Below, piece by piece: positions 1-6,224 of a DNA stretch of 6,969 nucleotides. The DNA is taken from contig CANETM010000083.1 in assembly GCA_947441205.1 (NCBI GenBank), positions 1 through 6,969 of the forward strand, written 5' to 3'. The position numbers and the translations under genes are program-made. The notes beneath the pieces are model-generated. The model was not told where the DNA came from. It saw only the letters and a program-made list of their open reading frames with translations, and ran no database searches. This DNA comes from Bacteroidota bacterium. Its GTDB lineage: Bacteria; Bacteroidota; Bacteroidia; Chitinophagales; Chitinophagaceae. Within the stretch, counting starts at the first letter, position 1; the number at the start of each line of letters is the position of its first letter.

Positions 1-759
1 ATCATTGTAAAAATCTAAATACTCTTCGACTTGTGATTTCTTTTTACCTTCTGCCGGTTCGTTAATTGGAAATTTTACAAAACCATTTCCGTTACTCATA
101 ACCTTACTCATTAACGCAGAATATTCAGTAGAAATTTGTTTATCATCAAAGGTTAAAATATTTTTAAAACCCATCACATCTTCATAAAATTTTACCCAGG
201 TATCCATTTGATTCCATCCTACATTACCAACACAATGATCAATATATTTAAGTCCTACTGGAGATGGATTGTAGTTGTTTTCTAATTTTCTAAAGCCAGG
301 CATAAATACGCCATTGTATTTTTTCCTTTCCACAAACAAATGAACGGTGTCTCCATAAATATGAATACCACTCATTTTAATTTCGCCATCCTTATCTTGA
401 ATAGTATGGGGTTGCATATAAGGTTTTGCACCTCGTTTAACCGTTTGTTCAAAAGCATCATAAGCATCGGAAACATTTAGTGCTATTGCCTTTACGCCAT
501 CCCCATGTTTATGAATATGTGATGCAATTTCAGAGTCTGAATGCAAAGGGGTGGTTAATATTAATTTTACTTTATCCTGAATTAAAACATAAGACACTTT
601 TTCTTTATCTCCAGTTTCTGGTCCACTATATGCAAAATTTTGGTATCCAAATGCTGTTTTATAATAATGTGCAGCTTGTTTAGCATTGCCAACATACAAC
701 TCAACATAATCGGTTCCTAATAAGGGTAAAAAATCTTGATATATTCCGTTACTTTCCAT
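1..759 (-). CDS. hpd: 4-hydroxyphenylpyruvate dioxygenase, C-terminal part beyond window
   Basis: This enzyme converts 4-hydroxyphenylpyruvate to homogentisate using Fe(II) and O2, the second oxidative step of tyrosine breakdown in the cytoplasm. Translation from the ATG at 759 (TAA lies directly before it in frame) gives 253 residues with no stop, running off the left edge; family members are about 350-380 residues. It shows the two vicinal-oxygen-chelate halves: an N-terminal one beginning GTDYVELYVGNA (about residues 15-26) and a second beginning YIDHCVGNV (172-180), in which His175 fits the first iron-ligand histidine. The conserved lead-in EEYLDFYND closes the visible part, so the second His and the Glu ligand should lie just outside the window. 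The gene follows hmgA by 39 bases on the same strand and has no obvious promoter of its own, so it is probably co-transcribed. Assignment is firm; completeness cannot be judged. Confidence 0.95.
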   Translation of the reverse strand, partial: MESNGIYQDFLPLLGTDYVELYVGNAKQAAHYYKTAFGYQNFAYSGPETGDKEKVSYVLIQDKVKLILTTPLHSDSEIASHIHKHGDGVKAIALNVSDAYDAFEQTVKRGAKPYMQPHTIQDKDGEIKMSGIHIYGDTVHLFVERKKYNGVFMPGFRKLENNYNPSPVGLKYIDHCVGNVGWNQMDTWVKFYEDVMGFKNILTFDDKQISTEYSALMSKVMSNGNGFVKFPINEPAEGKKKSQVEEYLDFYND

Positions 760-798
760 TTACGCTATTAATTTTATTTATTTGATTGGGGAATTTGT

Positions 799-1965
799 TT
801 ATTCAATATTGTGTTGCCAACTTTTGTGATAATTTTCATCTTCAATCAACAAGGCCTCTTCGGTAATCATCAATGGTTTGAATGGATCAATCATTACTGC
901 TAATTCATCGGTTTTTTCTTTTCCAATTGATTTTTCAACGCTACCTGGATGAGGTCCATGAGGAATTCCTCCTGGATGCAATGTGATTTGTCCTTGTACC
1001 ACCGATTTTCTGCTCATAAAATCACCATCGACATAATACAAAACTTCATCGCTGTCAACATTGCTATGATTATAAGGAGCAGGAATTGCGTCGGGATGAT
1101 AATCGTATTTCCTTGGAACAAATGAGCAGATTACGAAATTATGTGCTTCAAATGTTTGATGAACAGGAGGTGGTTGATGCACTCTGCCAGTAATGGGTTC
1201 AAAATTATGAATTGAAAATGCCCAAGGGTAATGATATCCATCCCAACCAATAAAATCAAATGGATGTGTACCATAAGTATAAGGATATATCAATCCTTGT
1301 TTTTTAATTAATATTTTATAATCACCTTCTTGATCAAATGTTTCTAAATCAATTGGACGTCTAATATCGCGTTCACAAAAAGGAGCGTGTTCCATTAATT
1401 GTCCAAATTGATTTTGGTAACGCTTCGGAAAACGAATAGGGCTATAGCTTTCAATAATAAATAAACGATTATTTTCATCATCAAATTCCATTTGGTAAAT
1501 AGTACCTCTAGGCACTACTAAATAGTCGCCGTATGAAAATTTAATTTTCCCAAATCCAGTTTTCAATGTTCCAGTTCCTTTGTGCACAAAAATCACTTCA
1601 TCTGCTTGACTGTTTTTATAAAAATAATCAGTCATTGATTTTTTTGGTGCAGCCAATGAAATTTGTAAATCAGCATTTACTAAAACTGGTTTTCTACTTT
1701 TTAAATAATCATCTTCCGGTTTAATATTAAAACCCAACAAACTAGTATGACGTAAATGTTTTTCTTTTGCAATTTTTGGTTCAACTGAATAAGGTGTGCC
1801 TAATTCTTTAACAATGGTTGGCGGATGTGTATGGTAAACTAATGAGTACATACCCGAGAATCCTTCGGTTGACACCAACTCTTCGGCATATAATTTCCCA
1901 TTTGGTTGTCTAAATACGGTATGTCTTTTTGCGGGAATCTTTCCCAATGTGTGGTATATTGGCAT
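799..1965 (-). CDS. hmgA: homogentisate 1,2-dioxygenase
   Basis: This cupin-fold Fe(II) dioxygenase opens the homogentisate ring to give maleylacetoacetate. The 388-residue product has the HGD layout: an N-terminal MPIYHTLGKIPAKRHTVFR segment, a first cupin half around 95-175 (with VIFVHKGTG and YGDYLVVPRGT), the segment DFIGWDGYHYPWAFSIHNF (237-255), and the metal-binding half. Candidate iron ligands are His300 (in PYNHSNVDSDE), Glu307 or Asp306, and His336 (in GIPHGPHPG). It is somewhat shorter than the ~430-445 residues of human or Pseudomonas HGD, as I recall for this bacterial subgroup. The ATG at 1965 has an in-frame TAA two codons upstream, so the start is secure. It is the first gene of a probable hmgA-hpd unit and is divergent from the fumarylacetoacetase gene. 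A near-palindrome that could be an operator lies 26 bases upstream of the start. Confidence 0.95.
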   Translation of the reverse strand: MPIYHTLGKIPAKRHTVFRQPNGKLYAEELVSTEGFSGMYSLVYHTHPPTIVKELGTPYSVEPKIAKEKHLRHTSLLGFNIKPEDDYLKSRKPVLVNADLQISLAAPKKSMTDYFYKNSQADEVIFVHKGTGTLKTGFGKIKFSYGDYLVVPRGTIYQMEFDDENNRLFIIESYSPIRFPKRYQNQFGQLMEHAPFCERDIRRPIDLETFDQEGDYKILIKKQGLIYPYTYGTHPFDFIGWDGYHYPWAFSIHNFEPITGRVHQPPPVHQTFEAHNFVICSFVPRKYDYHPDAIPAPYNHSNVDSDEVLYYVDGDFMSRKSVVQGQITLHPGGIPHGPHPGSVEKSIGKEKTDELAVMIDPFKPLMITEEALLIEDENYHKSWQHNIE

Positions 1966-1986
1966 ATATTAGATTTTCAAGCACCA

Positions 1987-2006
1987 CAATACTAACAATT
2001 ATTAGC
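1987..2006. promoter_or_regulatory. candidate operator/promoter palindrome shared with the hydroxylase gene
   Basis: The plus strand reads CTAACAATTATTAG at 1992-2005, which matches its own reverse complement at 12 of 14 positions. The surrounding 25 bases (1982-2006) match 5771-5795, upstream of the aromatic amino acid hydroxylase gene, at 19 positions, including the exact 11-mer AATACTAACAA. It lies 22-40 bases before the hmgA start. On the minus strand TAGTATTG (1994-1987) is one base away from the Bacteroidota -7 consensus TAnnTTTG, so the shared element may be a promoter, an operator, or both. Confidence 0.5.
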
Positions 2007-2026
2007 AAAAAATAAAATATTATTTT

Positions 2027-2034
2027 TAACTTTG
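2027..2034 (+). promoter_or_regulatory. candidate -7 element for the fumarylacetoacetase operon
   Basis: TAACTTTG fits the Bacteroidota sigma-A -7 consensus TAnnTTTG exactly. The start codon is 71 bases downstream, giving a leader of about 60 nucleotides. A good TTG at the -33 position is missing; the best placed triplet is TTA at 2002-2004, 22 bases upstream, inside the palindrome at 1992-2005. If this promoter is real, a protein bound to the palindrome would cover its -33 region. Confidence 0.45.
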
Positions 2035-2105
2035 GCAAAAGCATGGGCTCAGCATTAAAGTTTTGAGGTCTTTACATCTTTTACATCATAAATTATTGAT
2101 AATCA

Positions 2106-3110
2106 ATGAAATTAGTTAGTTATTTACAAAACGGAGACGTTAAATTGGGGGCCATTGTTCAACAACAATTGTATAGCCTTCAAGCGGTTAATGAACAGCT
2201 GCCTAATGACATTATTGGTTTTTTACAACAAGGTGTTCAAGTAAGGCTTGAAACTGAAAAAAAGCTTTTATCCATGGCAGCGACTCATAGTTTGCCAAGT
2301 CCTGTGAAAGATTATAGTTTATTGGCGCCCGTGCCTCGTCCTAATTCCTGTAGGGATGGTTATGCATTCAGACAACATGTTGAAACGGCAAGAAGAAATA
2401 GGGGTGTAGATATGATTAAAGAATTTGATGAGTATCCTATTTTTTACTTTACTAATCACAATGCAGTTCAAGGACCAGGTCCAATATATTGTATGCCTGA
2501 TCATTTTCAGCAACTTGATTTCGAATTAGAAATTGCAATTGTTATTGGCAAAGAAGGAAAGAATATAAAAGCAAAAGATGCAGATAATTATATTGCTGGA
2601 TTTACAATTATGAATGACCTAAGTGCAAGAAAACTACAAATGGAAGAAATGCTTTTAAACTTAGGGCCTGCAAAAGGAAAAGATTTTTCAACTGTAATTG
2701 GTCCATGGTTAGTAACACCTGATGAGCTAGAAAACTTTTTAGTCGCACCTAAGGAAGGGCATGTTGGAAATAATTATAATTTAGCCATGAAATGTTGGGT
2801 TAATGATAAATTAGTTTCAACAGGTAATGTTAGTGAAATGGATTGGACTTTTGCTGAAATAATTGAAAGGTGTTCCTATGGCGTTAATCTTTATCCTGGA
2901 GATGTAATTGGTTCTGGAACTGTTGGTACAGGCTGTTTTCTGGAATTAAATGGAACCGGTAAATTAAATGACCCTAATTATAAAGCACAGTGGCTGCAGC
3001 CCAATGATATTGTAAAAATGCAAATTGATGGATTAGGCATTTTAGAGAATACAATTCATGCTGAAGCAACTGATTGGTCGATACTTTCATTAAAAAAAGT
3101 CTTGAAATAA
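2106..3110 (+). CDS. fahA: fumarylacetoacetase (fumarylacetoacetate hydrolase)
   Basis: The enzyme hydrolyses fumarylacetoacetate to fumarate and acetoacetate, the last step of tyrosine degradation. The 334-residue product has a small N-terminal domain (1-75) and the FAH catalytic domain. Landmarks fit mammalian FAH: RDGYAFRQHVE, with Asp84 and His91 seven residues apart as for mouse Asp126/His133; DFELEIA with Glu140 and Glu142; IMNDLSARKLQ with Asp171; LGPAKGKDFSTVIGPW with Lys192; and GSGTVGTGCFLEL with Glu280 as the likely partner of the catalytic His. The LGPxxGK stretch and the D-x6-H spacing favour true fumarylacetoacetase over acylpyruvase (FAHD1-type) relatives. The start has an in-frame TAA two codons upstream. 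The gene heads a two-gene unit with the flavin-reductase-like gene 11 bases downstream, and is divergent from hmgA. Confidence 0.92.
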   Translation: MKLVSYLQNGDVKLGAIVQQQLYSLQAVNEQLPNDIIGFLQQGVQVRLETEKKLLSMAATHSLPSPVKDYSLLAPVPRPNSCRDGYAFRQHVETARRNRGVDMIKEFDEYPIFYFTNHNAVQGPGPIYCMPDHFQQLDFELEIAIVIGKEGKNIKAKDADNYIAGFTIMNDLSARKLQMEEMLLNLGPAKGKDFSTVIGPWLVTPDELENFLVAPKEGHVGNNYNLAMKCWVNDKLVSTGNVSEMDWTFAEIIERCSYGVNLYPGDVIGSGTVGTGCFLELNGTGKLNDPNYKAQWLQPNDIVKMQIDGLGILENTIHAEATDWSILSLKKVLK

Positions 3111-3121
3111 TTTTATAACAA

Positions 3122-3961
3122 ATGCTCACCTTATCAACAGATCAATTAAGTACGCAAGAAATACAAAAGTATTTACAATACGCTATTGCCCCAAGACCTA
3201 TTTGTTTTGCTTCAACAATTGATTTAGAGGGCAATGTAAATTTGAGTCCGTTTAGCTTTTTTAATTTATTTAGTATGAATCCCCCAATTTGTATTTTTTC
3301 TCCTTCGAGAAGAGTAAGGGATAATACCACTAAACACACACTTGAGAATATTAAATTGGTGCCGGAATGTGTAATTAATATTGTGAACTATGATATGGTG
3401 CAACAAATGTCTTTGGCAAGTTGCGATTACCCAAAGGGTACCAATGAATTTATAAAAGCGGGTTTTACGCCAATAGCTTCTGAGCTTGTAAGACCTCCAA
3501 GGGTTGCTGAATCCCCTATCCAGCTTGAATGCATCGTTCAGGAAGTAATTACTTTAGGAGAAAGTGCAGGGGCTGGCAATTTAGTATTAGCATTAATTAA
3601 AAAAATACATATCAATGACAACGTGCTTGATAGCGATAAAAATATTGATCAAGCTAAATTAGATTTAGTTGCACGTCTAGGCGGTGATTGGTATGCTAGA
3701 ATTACTGAAGAAAATTTATTCAAAGTAGAAAAGCCAAATACACAATTAGGAATTGGTTTTGAACAACTTCCTATTGGTATTATAAACAATGATTTATTAA
3801 CTAATAATGAAAAAGGGCAGCTAGCTAATTACAGTATCACACCTGATGCGGATGTGCAAAAAAAATCAAATTTTTCAGAAACAACAATTTTGAAAATAAA
3901 ATTAGCATTGGAAAATCAAGACACTGAACTTGCTTGGGAAATTATTCGAACTTCAGTTTAG
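3122..3961 (+). CDS. flavin reductase-like FMN-binding split-barrel protein
   Basis: The 279-residue product belongs to the flavin-reductase-like (DIM6/NTAB) family. The N-terminal ~200 residues form the split barrel: APRPICFASTID (23-34), GNVNLSPFSFFNLFSMNPP (37-55) and IFSPSRRVRDNTTKHT (58-73) are the typical FMN-phosphate and ring-contact segments. A C-terminal tail of about 75 residues (205-279), partly helical, has no domain I recognise. Members of this family reduce flavin for a partner oxygenase or use bound FMN in other redox chemistry; the substrate here is unknown. It starts 11 bases after the fumarylacetoacetase gene, with TAA two codons before its ATG, so co-transcription is very likely. 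Its last 20 bases overlap the 3' end of the convergent hydroxylase gene. None of the pathway's enzymes is known to need a flavin reductase, so its role is open. Confidence 0.88.
   Translation: MLTLSTDQLSTQEIQKYLQYAIAPRPICFASTIDLEGNVNLSPFSFFNLFSMNPPICIFSPSRRVRDNTTKHTLENIKLVPECVINIVNYDMVQQMSLASCDYPKGTNEFIKAGFTPIASELVRPPRVAESPIQLECIVQEVITLGESAGAGNLVLALIKKIHINDNVLDSDKNIDQAKLDLVARLGGDWYARITEENLFKVEKPNTQLGIGFEQLPIGIINNDLLTNNEKGQLANYSITPDADVQKKSNFSETTILKIKLALENQDTELAWEIIRTSV
3942..3961. other. 20-base convergent coding overlap
   Basis: The plus-strand flavin-reductase-like gene ends with TAG at 3959-3961 and the minus-strand hydroxylase gene ends with TAA at 3944-3942. There is no space for a conventional terminator between them, and I see no hairpin with a T tract in the overlap. 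Transcripts of the two units are therefore expected to share antisense 3' ends. Confidence 0.9.
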
Positions 3962-5711
3962 CGTCAATAATTTTTAATCCGTCATTTATTAACTTAGTAT
4001 ATTTCGGGTATTTACTTTTTTGAGCATTTAGATAAGACCTAATTTCATTTGCTAAAGATGCATTCTTAGCATCAGTGTCAGCTAACTCTAATATTTCAAG
4101 CGCTCCTAACCAATCTTCCTCAAATTCTTTTTGTAAGTTCTCCCACAATAATAATAAACTATCATCGGCAATATGGTTCTCTCTATTGTATCTTATTTGT
4201 TGAAACAAATTTTGATAGCTTACATCTTTACTTGTATAATTTTGATGAAAAGTTCTTTGAGAAGAAACATATAATTGATCTTCAAAAATATTTTTATCAG
4301 CTGCTCCATTAAATACAGAAATTATGGAATCGCCTATTGTCATATCAAAGTTCCCCCATGATGGTTCAAAATATATTTTTTCTGTTTCATCACTTACTTG
4401 GCAATTATTAAAACTCATGAGAATTAATTTCTCATCCTTAAATAGTATATTAATTAAAACGCCACTTACTTGAATACCATTTTCATAGTTCAAGTTAACT
4501 TGCTTATTAAGTTCAAAGCCATTATTAATTAAATCCTGCTCGTTAAAATCTTCTAGTTTTTTTGATGCGCCTCGTAGCTTACCAACAGGAGACCCAAAGC
4601 CATGAACATGATAGTCAGTCCCATGCCCTTCAAGCAGTTTATGTTTATAGCTAAGTGAAGTGGGGCCATTAGTAGCAATATATTTTAGTTCATTATTTTC
4701 ATCTTGATAGGCATTAATAATAACACCAGACACTTGTATACCTGAACTAAAAGTAGCAGTACAAATATTTTTACATTCAATTGCCTTTAATACACTTTGT
4801 ATACCCCCAACCCTAAATGCCATTGTGCTTTCAAATTGTTTAAGTACATCAATTAAATTTTGAAAAGTAGGGGTTACAAATAGTTGTGGCTGCTCTTTTG
4901 TTATATCATATCCATATTGCAAAGCATCAATTGTATAAGTAATTTTTTTTACTTCAGGCTGCATACACGAGGCACTTTCACCAATGGATGAAAGTAAACC
5001 TGCGCCATAAATTTTTGGATTTTCAAGTGAGCCAATTAATCCGTACTCAACAGTCCACCATTGCAGCCTACTTAAAAGTGCCATTTCGGATGGAGCCCCT
5101 AAATTTTGTTGATTAAATAATACCAATTCCTCTGCTTTGGTAAGTTCCGCAATATCAACATTGGGTGTTTCTTTTAAAATAGACAGTACACGAATTGATT
5201 CATAAAGCTCATAATCCTTGGATGAAAACAAAGCTTTAGTTCCAATTTTTCCTAAATAACTTAAATATTGATTGTATTTGGCATCACTAATAATAGGAGC
5301 ATGTCCTGCAGATTCATGAATAATATCAGGAGCTGAAGTATATTCAATATGTTCAAGTTGTCTTATATCCGCAGCAATTACTAAAACACGGTAAGCCTGA
5401 AATTCCATAAAAGCAGCAGGTGGAATAAAACCATCAACTGTAACCGCACCCCAACCAATATCCGCTAAGGCATCATTAATTTCTTGTAAGCTTGGAATTT
5501 TTTCAATTGTAAGACCTGCTTTTTTTAATCCAGGTATATATGGATAGAAGGCAACATTTTTTAAGTAACTATAATTTTGTCGCATTACATAACGCCAAAC
5601 TGCATGATCAATTGCTGTGTAATGTTCATATGCTTGATCAACAATATACTTTCTTAAATGTAATGGAAGATTTTCAACCTGTTCATTATTGTAATTAAAA
5701 AATGGGTTCAT
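3942..5711 (-). CDS. phhA: aromatic amino acid hydroxylase (phenylalanine 4-monooxygenase), long form
   Basis: This pterin-dependent non-haem iron hydroxylase most likely makes tyrosine from phenylalanine and so feeds the neighbouring pathway. The product has 589 residues against ~300 for proteobacterial PhhA. The catalytic core spans about 10-310, without an N-terminal ACT domain: FMEFQAYRVLV (101-111), PDIIHESAGHAP (128-139) with iron ligands His132 and His137, WWTVEYGLIG (218-227) with Glu222 as third ligand, and IYGAGLLSSIGE (234-245), which matches the GAGLLSS loop of animal hydroxylases. Between His137 and Glu222 lie 85 residues, against about 40 in human and Chromobacterium enzymes. 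Residues ~315-473 form two repeats sharing GIQVSGVxIN, and ~474-589 is a mainly helical tail. TAA lies in frame eight codons before the ATG. Substrate (Phe rather than Tyr or Trp) is inferred from context. Confidence 0.9.
   Translation of the reverse strand: MNPFFNYNNEQVENLPLHLRKYIVDQAYEHYTAIDHAVWRYVMRQNYSYLKNVAFYPYIPGLKKAGLTIEKIPSLQEINDALADIGWGAVTVDGFIPPAAFMEFQAYRVLVIAADIRQLEHIEYTSAPDIIHESAGHAPIISDAKYNQYLSYLGKIGTKALFSSKDYELYESIRVLSILKETPNVDIAELTKAEELVLFNQQNLGAPSEMALLSRLQWWTVEYGLIGSLENPKIYGAGLLSSIGESASCMQPEVKKITYTIDALQYGYDITKEQPQLFVTPTFQNLIDVLKQFESTMAFRVGGIQSVLKAIECKNICTATFSSGIQVSGVIINAYQDENNELKYIATNGPTSLSYKHKLLEGHGTDYHVHGFGSPVGKLRGASKKLEDFNEQDLINNGFELNKQVNLNYENGIQVSGVLINILFKDEKLILMSFNNCQVSDETEKIYFEPSWGNFDMTIGDSIISVFNGAADKNIFEDQLYVSSQRTFHQNYTSKDVSYQNLFQQIRYNRENHIADDSLLLLWENLQKEFEEDWLGALEILELADTDAKNASLANEIRSYLNAQKSKYPKYTKLINDGLKIIDAKLKFE
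4296..4769 (-). repeat. tandem ~70-residue internal duplication in the hydroxylase C-terminal region
   Basis: Residues ~315-383 and ~404-472 of the hydroxylase look like two copies of one beta-rich module. Each has a hydrophobic strand leading into GIQVSGVIIN (324-333, DNA 4713-4742) or GIQVSGVLIN (412-421, DNA 4449-4478), then a charged turn, and each closes on a glycine-rich strand (GSPVGKLRGAS and GDSIISVFNGAA). The copies have diverged outside the 10-residue core, so this is an old duplication and not a recent DNA repeat. The first copy also contains a His/Gly-rich loop (GHGTDYHVHGFGSP, 362-375) that the second lacks. Confidence 0.65.
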
Positions 5712-5766
5712 TTTAAGAGGTACTGTATTTTGTTAATTTCATCAGGTTTAAAAACCAATGGTATTT

Positions 5767-5973
5767 CTAATACAATAATACTAACAAATGATAGCTTTTC
5801 AAAACTTCATTATAAAAAGGTTGGAAAAAGTCAACTTTTAATAGAAACAAATCAATATTTTCAAAATTGATATTTGTGTTTTGTATAAATTTTGGATCAT
5901 GCTTATGTAAATACACTGGGCTGTATACATTTAAAAAAGAAAATAAGGGGAGAAGGAGGAGGGTTAGTTTCAT
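5767..5973 (-). CDS. small hypothetical protein with signal-peptide-like N-terminus
   Basis: I do not recognise this 68-residue frame. Its first residues, MKLTLLLLPLFSFLNVYS, look like a signal peptide or membrane anchor, followed by a short region rich in aromatic and hydrophobic residues. Its ATG overlaps the TGA of the 84-residue frame upstream in the ATGA manner, which favours coupled translation. Against it: the leucine codons at its start are CTC/CTT, unlike the TTA used by the neighbours, and its last ten codons coincide with the palindrome shared with the hmgA promoter region. It could be a real secreted peptide, part of a broken gene, or noise. Confidence 0.3.
   Translation of the reverse strand: MKLTLLLLPLFSFLNVYSPVYLHKHDPKFIQNTNINFENIDLFLLKVDFFQPFYNEVLKSYHLLVLLY
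5776..5795. promoter_or_regulatory. candidate operator/promoter palindrome upstream of the hydroxylase gene
   Basis: The plus strand reads CTAACAAATGATAGC at 5781-5795, matching CTAACAATTATTAGC at 1992-2006 in 12 of 15 positions; the 11-mer AATACTAACAA (5777-5787) is identical. Its outer halves (CTA and TAG, with CA/TG inside) are inverted. It lies 65-84 bases before the hydroxylase ATG, in the same orientation relative to that gene as the first site is to hmgA. It is a candidate pathway-wide control site or a promoter element read on the minus strand. Confidence 0.45.
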
Positions 5974-6224
5974 AGCTGCTGATATTTAGAATGAAATTTT
6001 CCGATGAAACTATATTTTACACCTTGATAATATTGATTAGCGATTGAAGGAAGTCCAATAGGTTTTATAGAAATACTTTCAAATAATATTTTATGTTTTA
6101 TGATCCAATCAGCTGGCTCAGTAACTTCTAATTCAATTAATGCTTCTTCACATAAATGATCAGTTATTTGGTAATCTATTTTATCCATTGTATTAAAATT
6201 TTGGAAGGAGATAAAATTATACAT
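5970..6224 (-). CDS. small hypothetical protein
   Basis: This 84-residue frame gives no family I recognise. Codon choice (mainly A/T in third positions, TTA for leucine) and a mixed, acidic-then-hydrophobic composition look like real coding sequence. The start is uncertain: ATG at 6224 or an internal ATG at 6188 (MDKIDYQ), giving 72 residues; neither has a ribosome binding site. There is no signal peptide or membrane segment. Its TGA overlaps the ATG of the next small frame by four bases. The protein-like but interrupted sequence just upstream leaves open that it is the remnant of a longer gene. Confidence 0.4.
   Translation of the reverse strand: MYNFISFQNFNTMDKIDYQITDHLCEEALIELEVTEPADWIIKHKILFESISIKPIGLPSIANQYYQGVKYSFIGKFHSKYQQL

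Larger units (their letters stand above)
1966..2105. promoter_or_regulatory. divergent hmgA/fah intergenic control region
   Basis: These 140 bases separate the start codons of hmgA (minus) and the fumarylacetoacetase gene (plus), so both transcripts must begin here unless one is read from further away. The region is very AT-rich and holds a near-palindrome at 1992-2005, a TAnnTTTG-type element at 2027-2034 on the plus strand, and a CAATACTA (minus-strand TAGTATTG) at 1987-1994. The arrangement would let one regulator govern both operons; that is inference from layout. Confidence 0.7.

Noticed and set aside
480..683. 67-residue plus-strand reading frame
   Set aside because: It lies inside hpd on the opposite strand, where the hydroxyphenylpyruvate dioxygenase sequence is unmistakable.
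2319..2513. 64-residue minus-strand reading frame
   Set aside because: It is the antisense shadow of the fumarylacetoacetase catalytic region, including the Asp84/His91 motif.
3142..3339. 65-residue minus-strand reading frame
   Set aside because: It is the antisense shadow of the FMN-binding segment of the flavin-reductase-like gene.
5745..5762. Small inverted repeats GGTTTAAAAACC and ACCAATGGT before the hydroxylase gene
   Set aside because: The stems are four to five bases, overlap each other, and are expected by chance in DNA of this composition.
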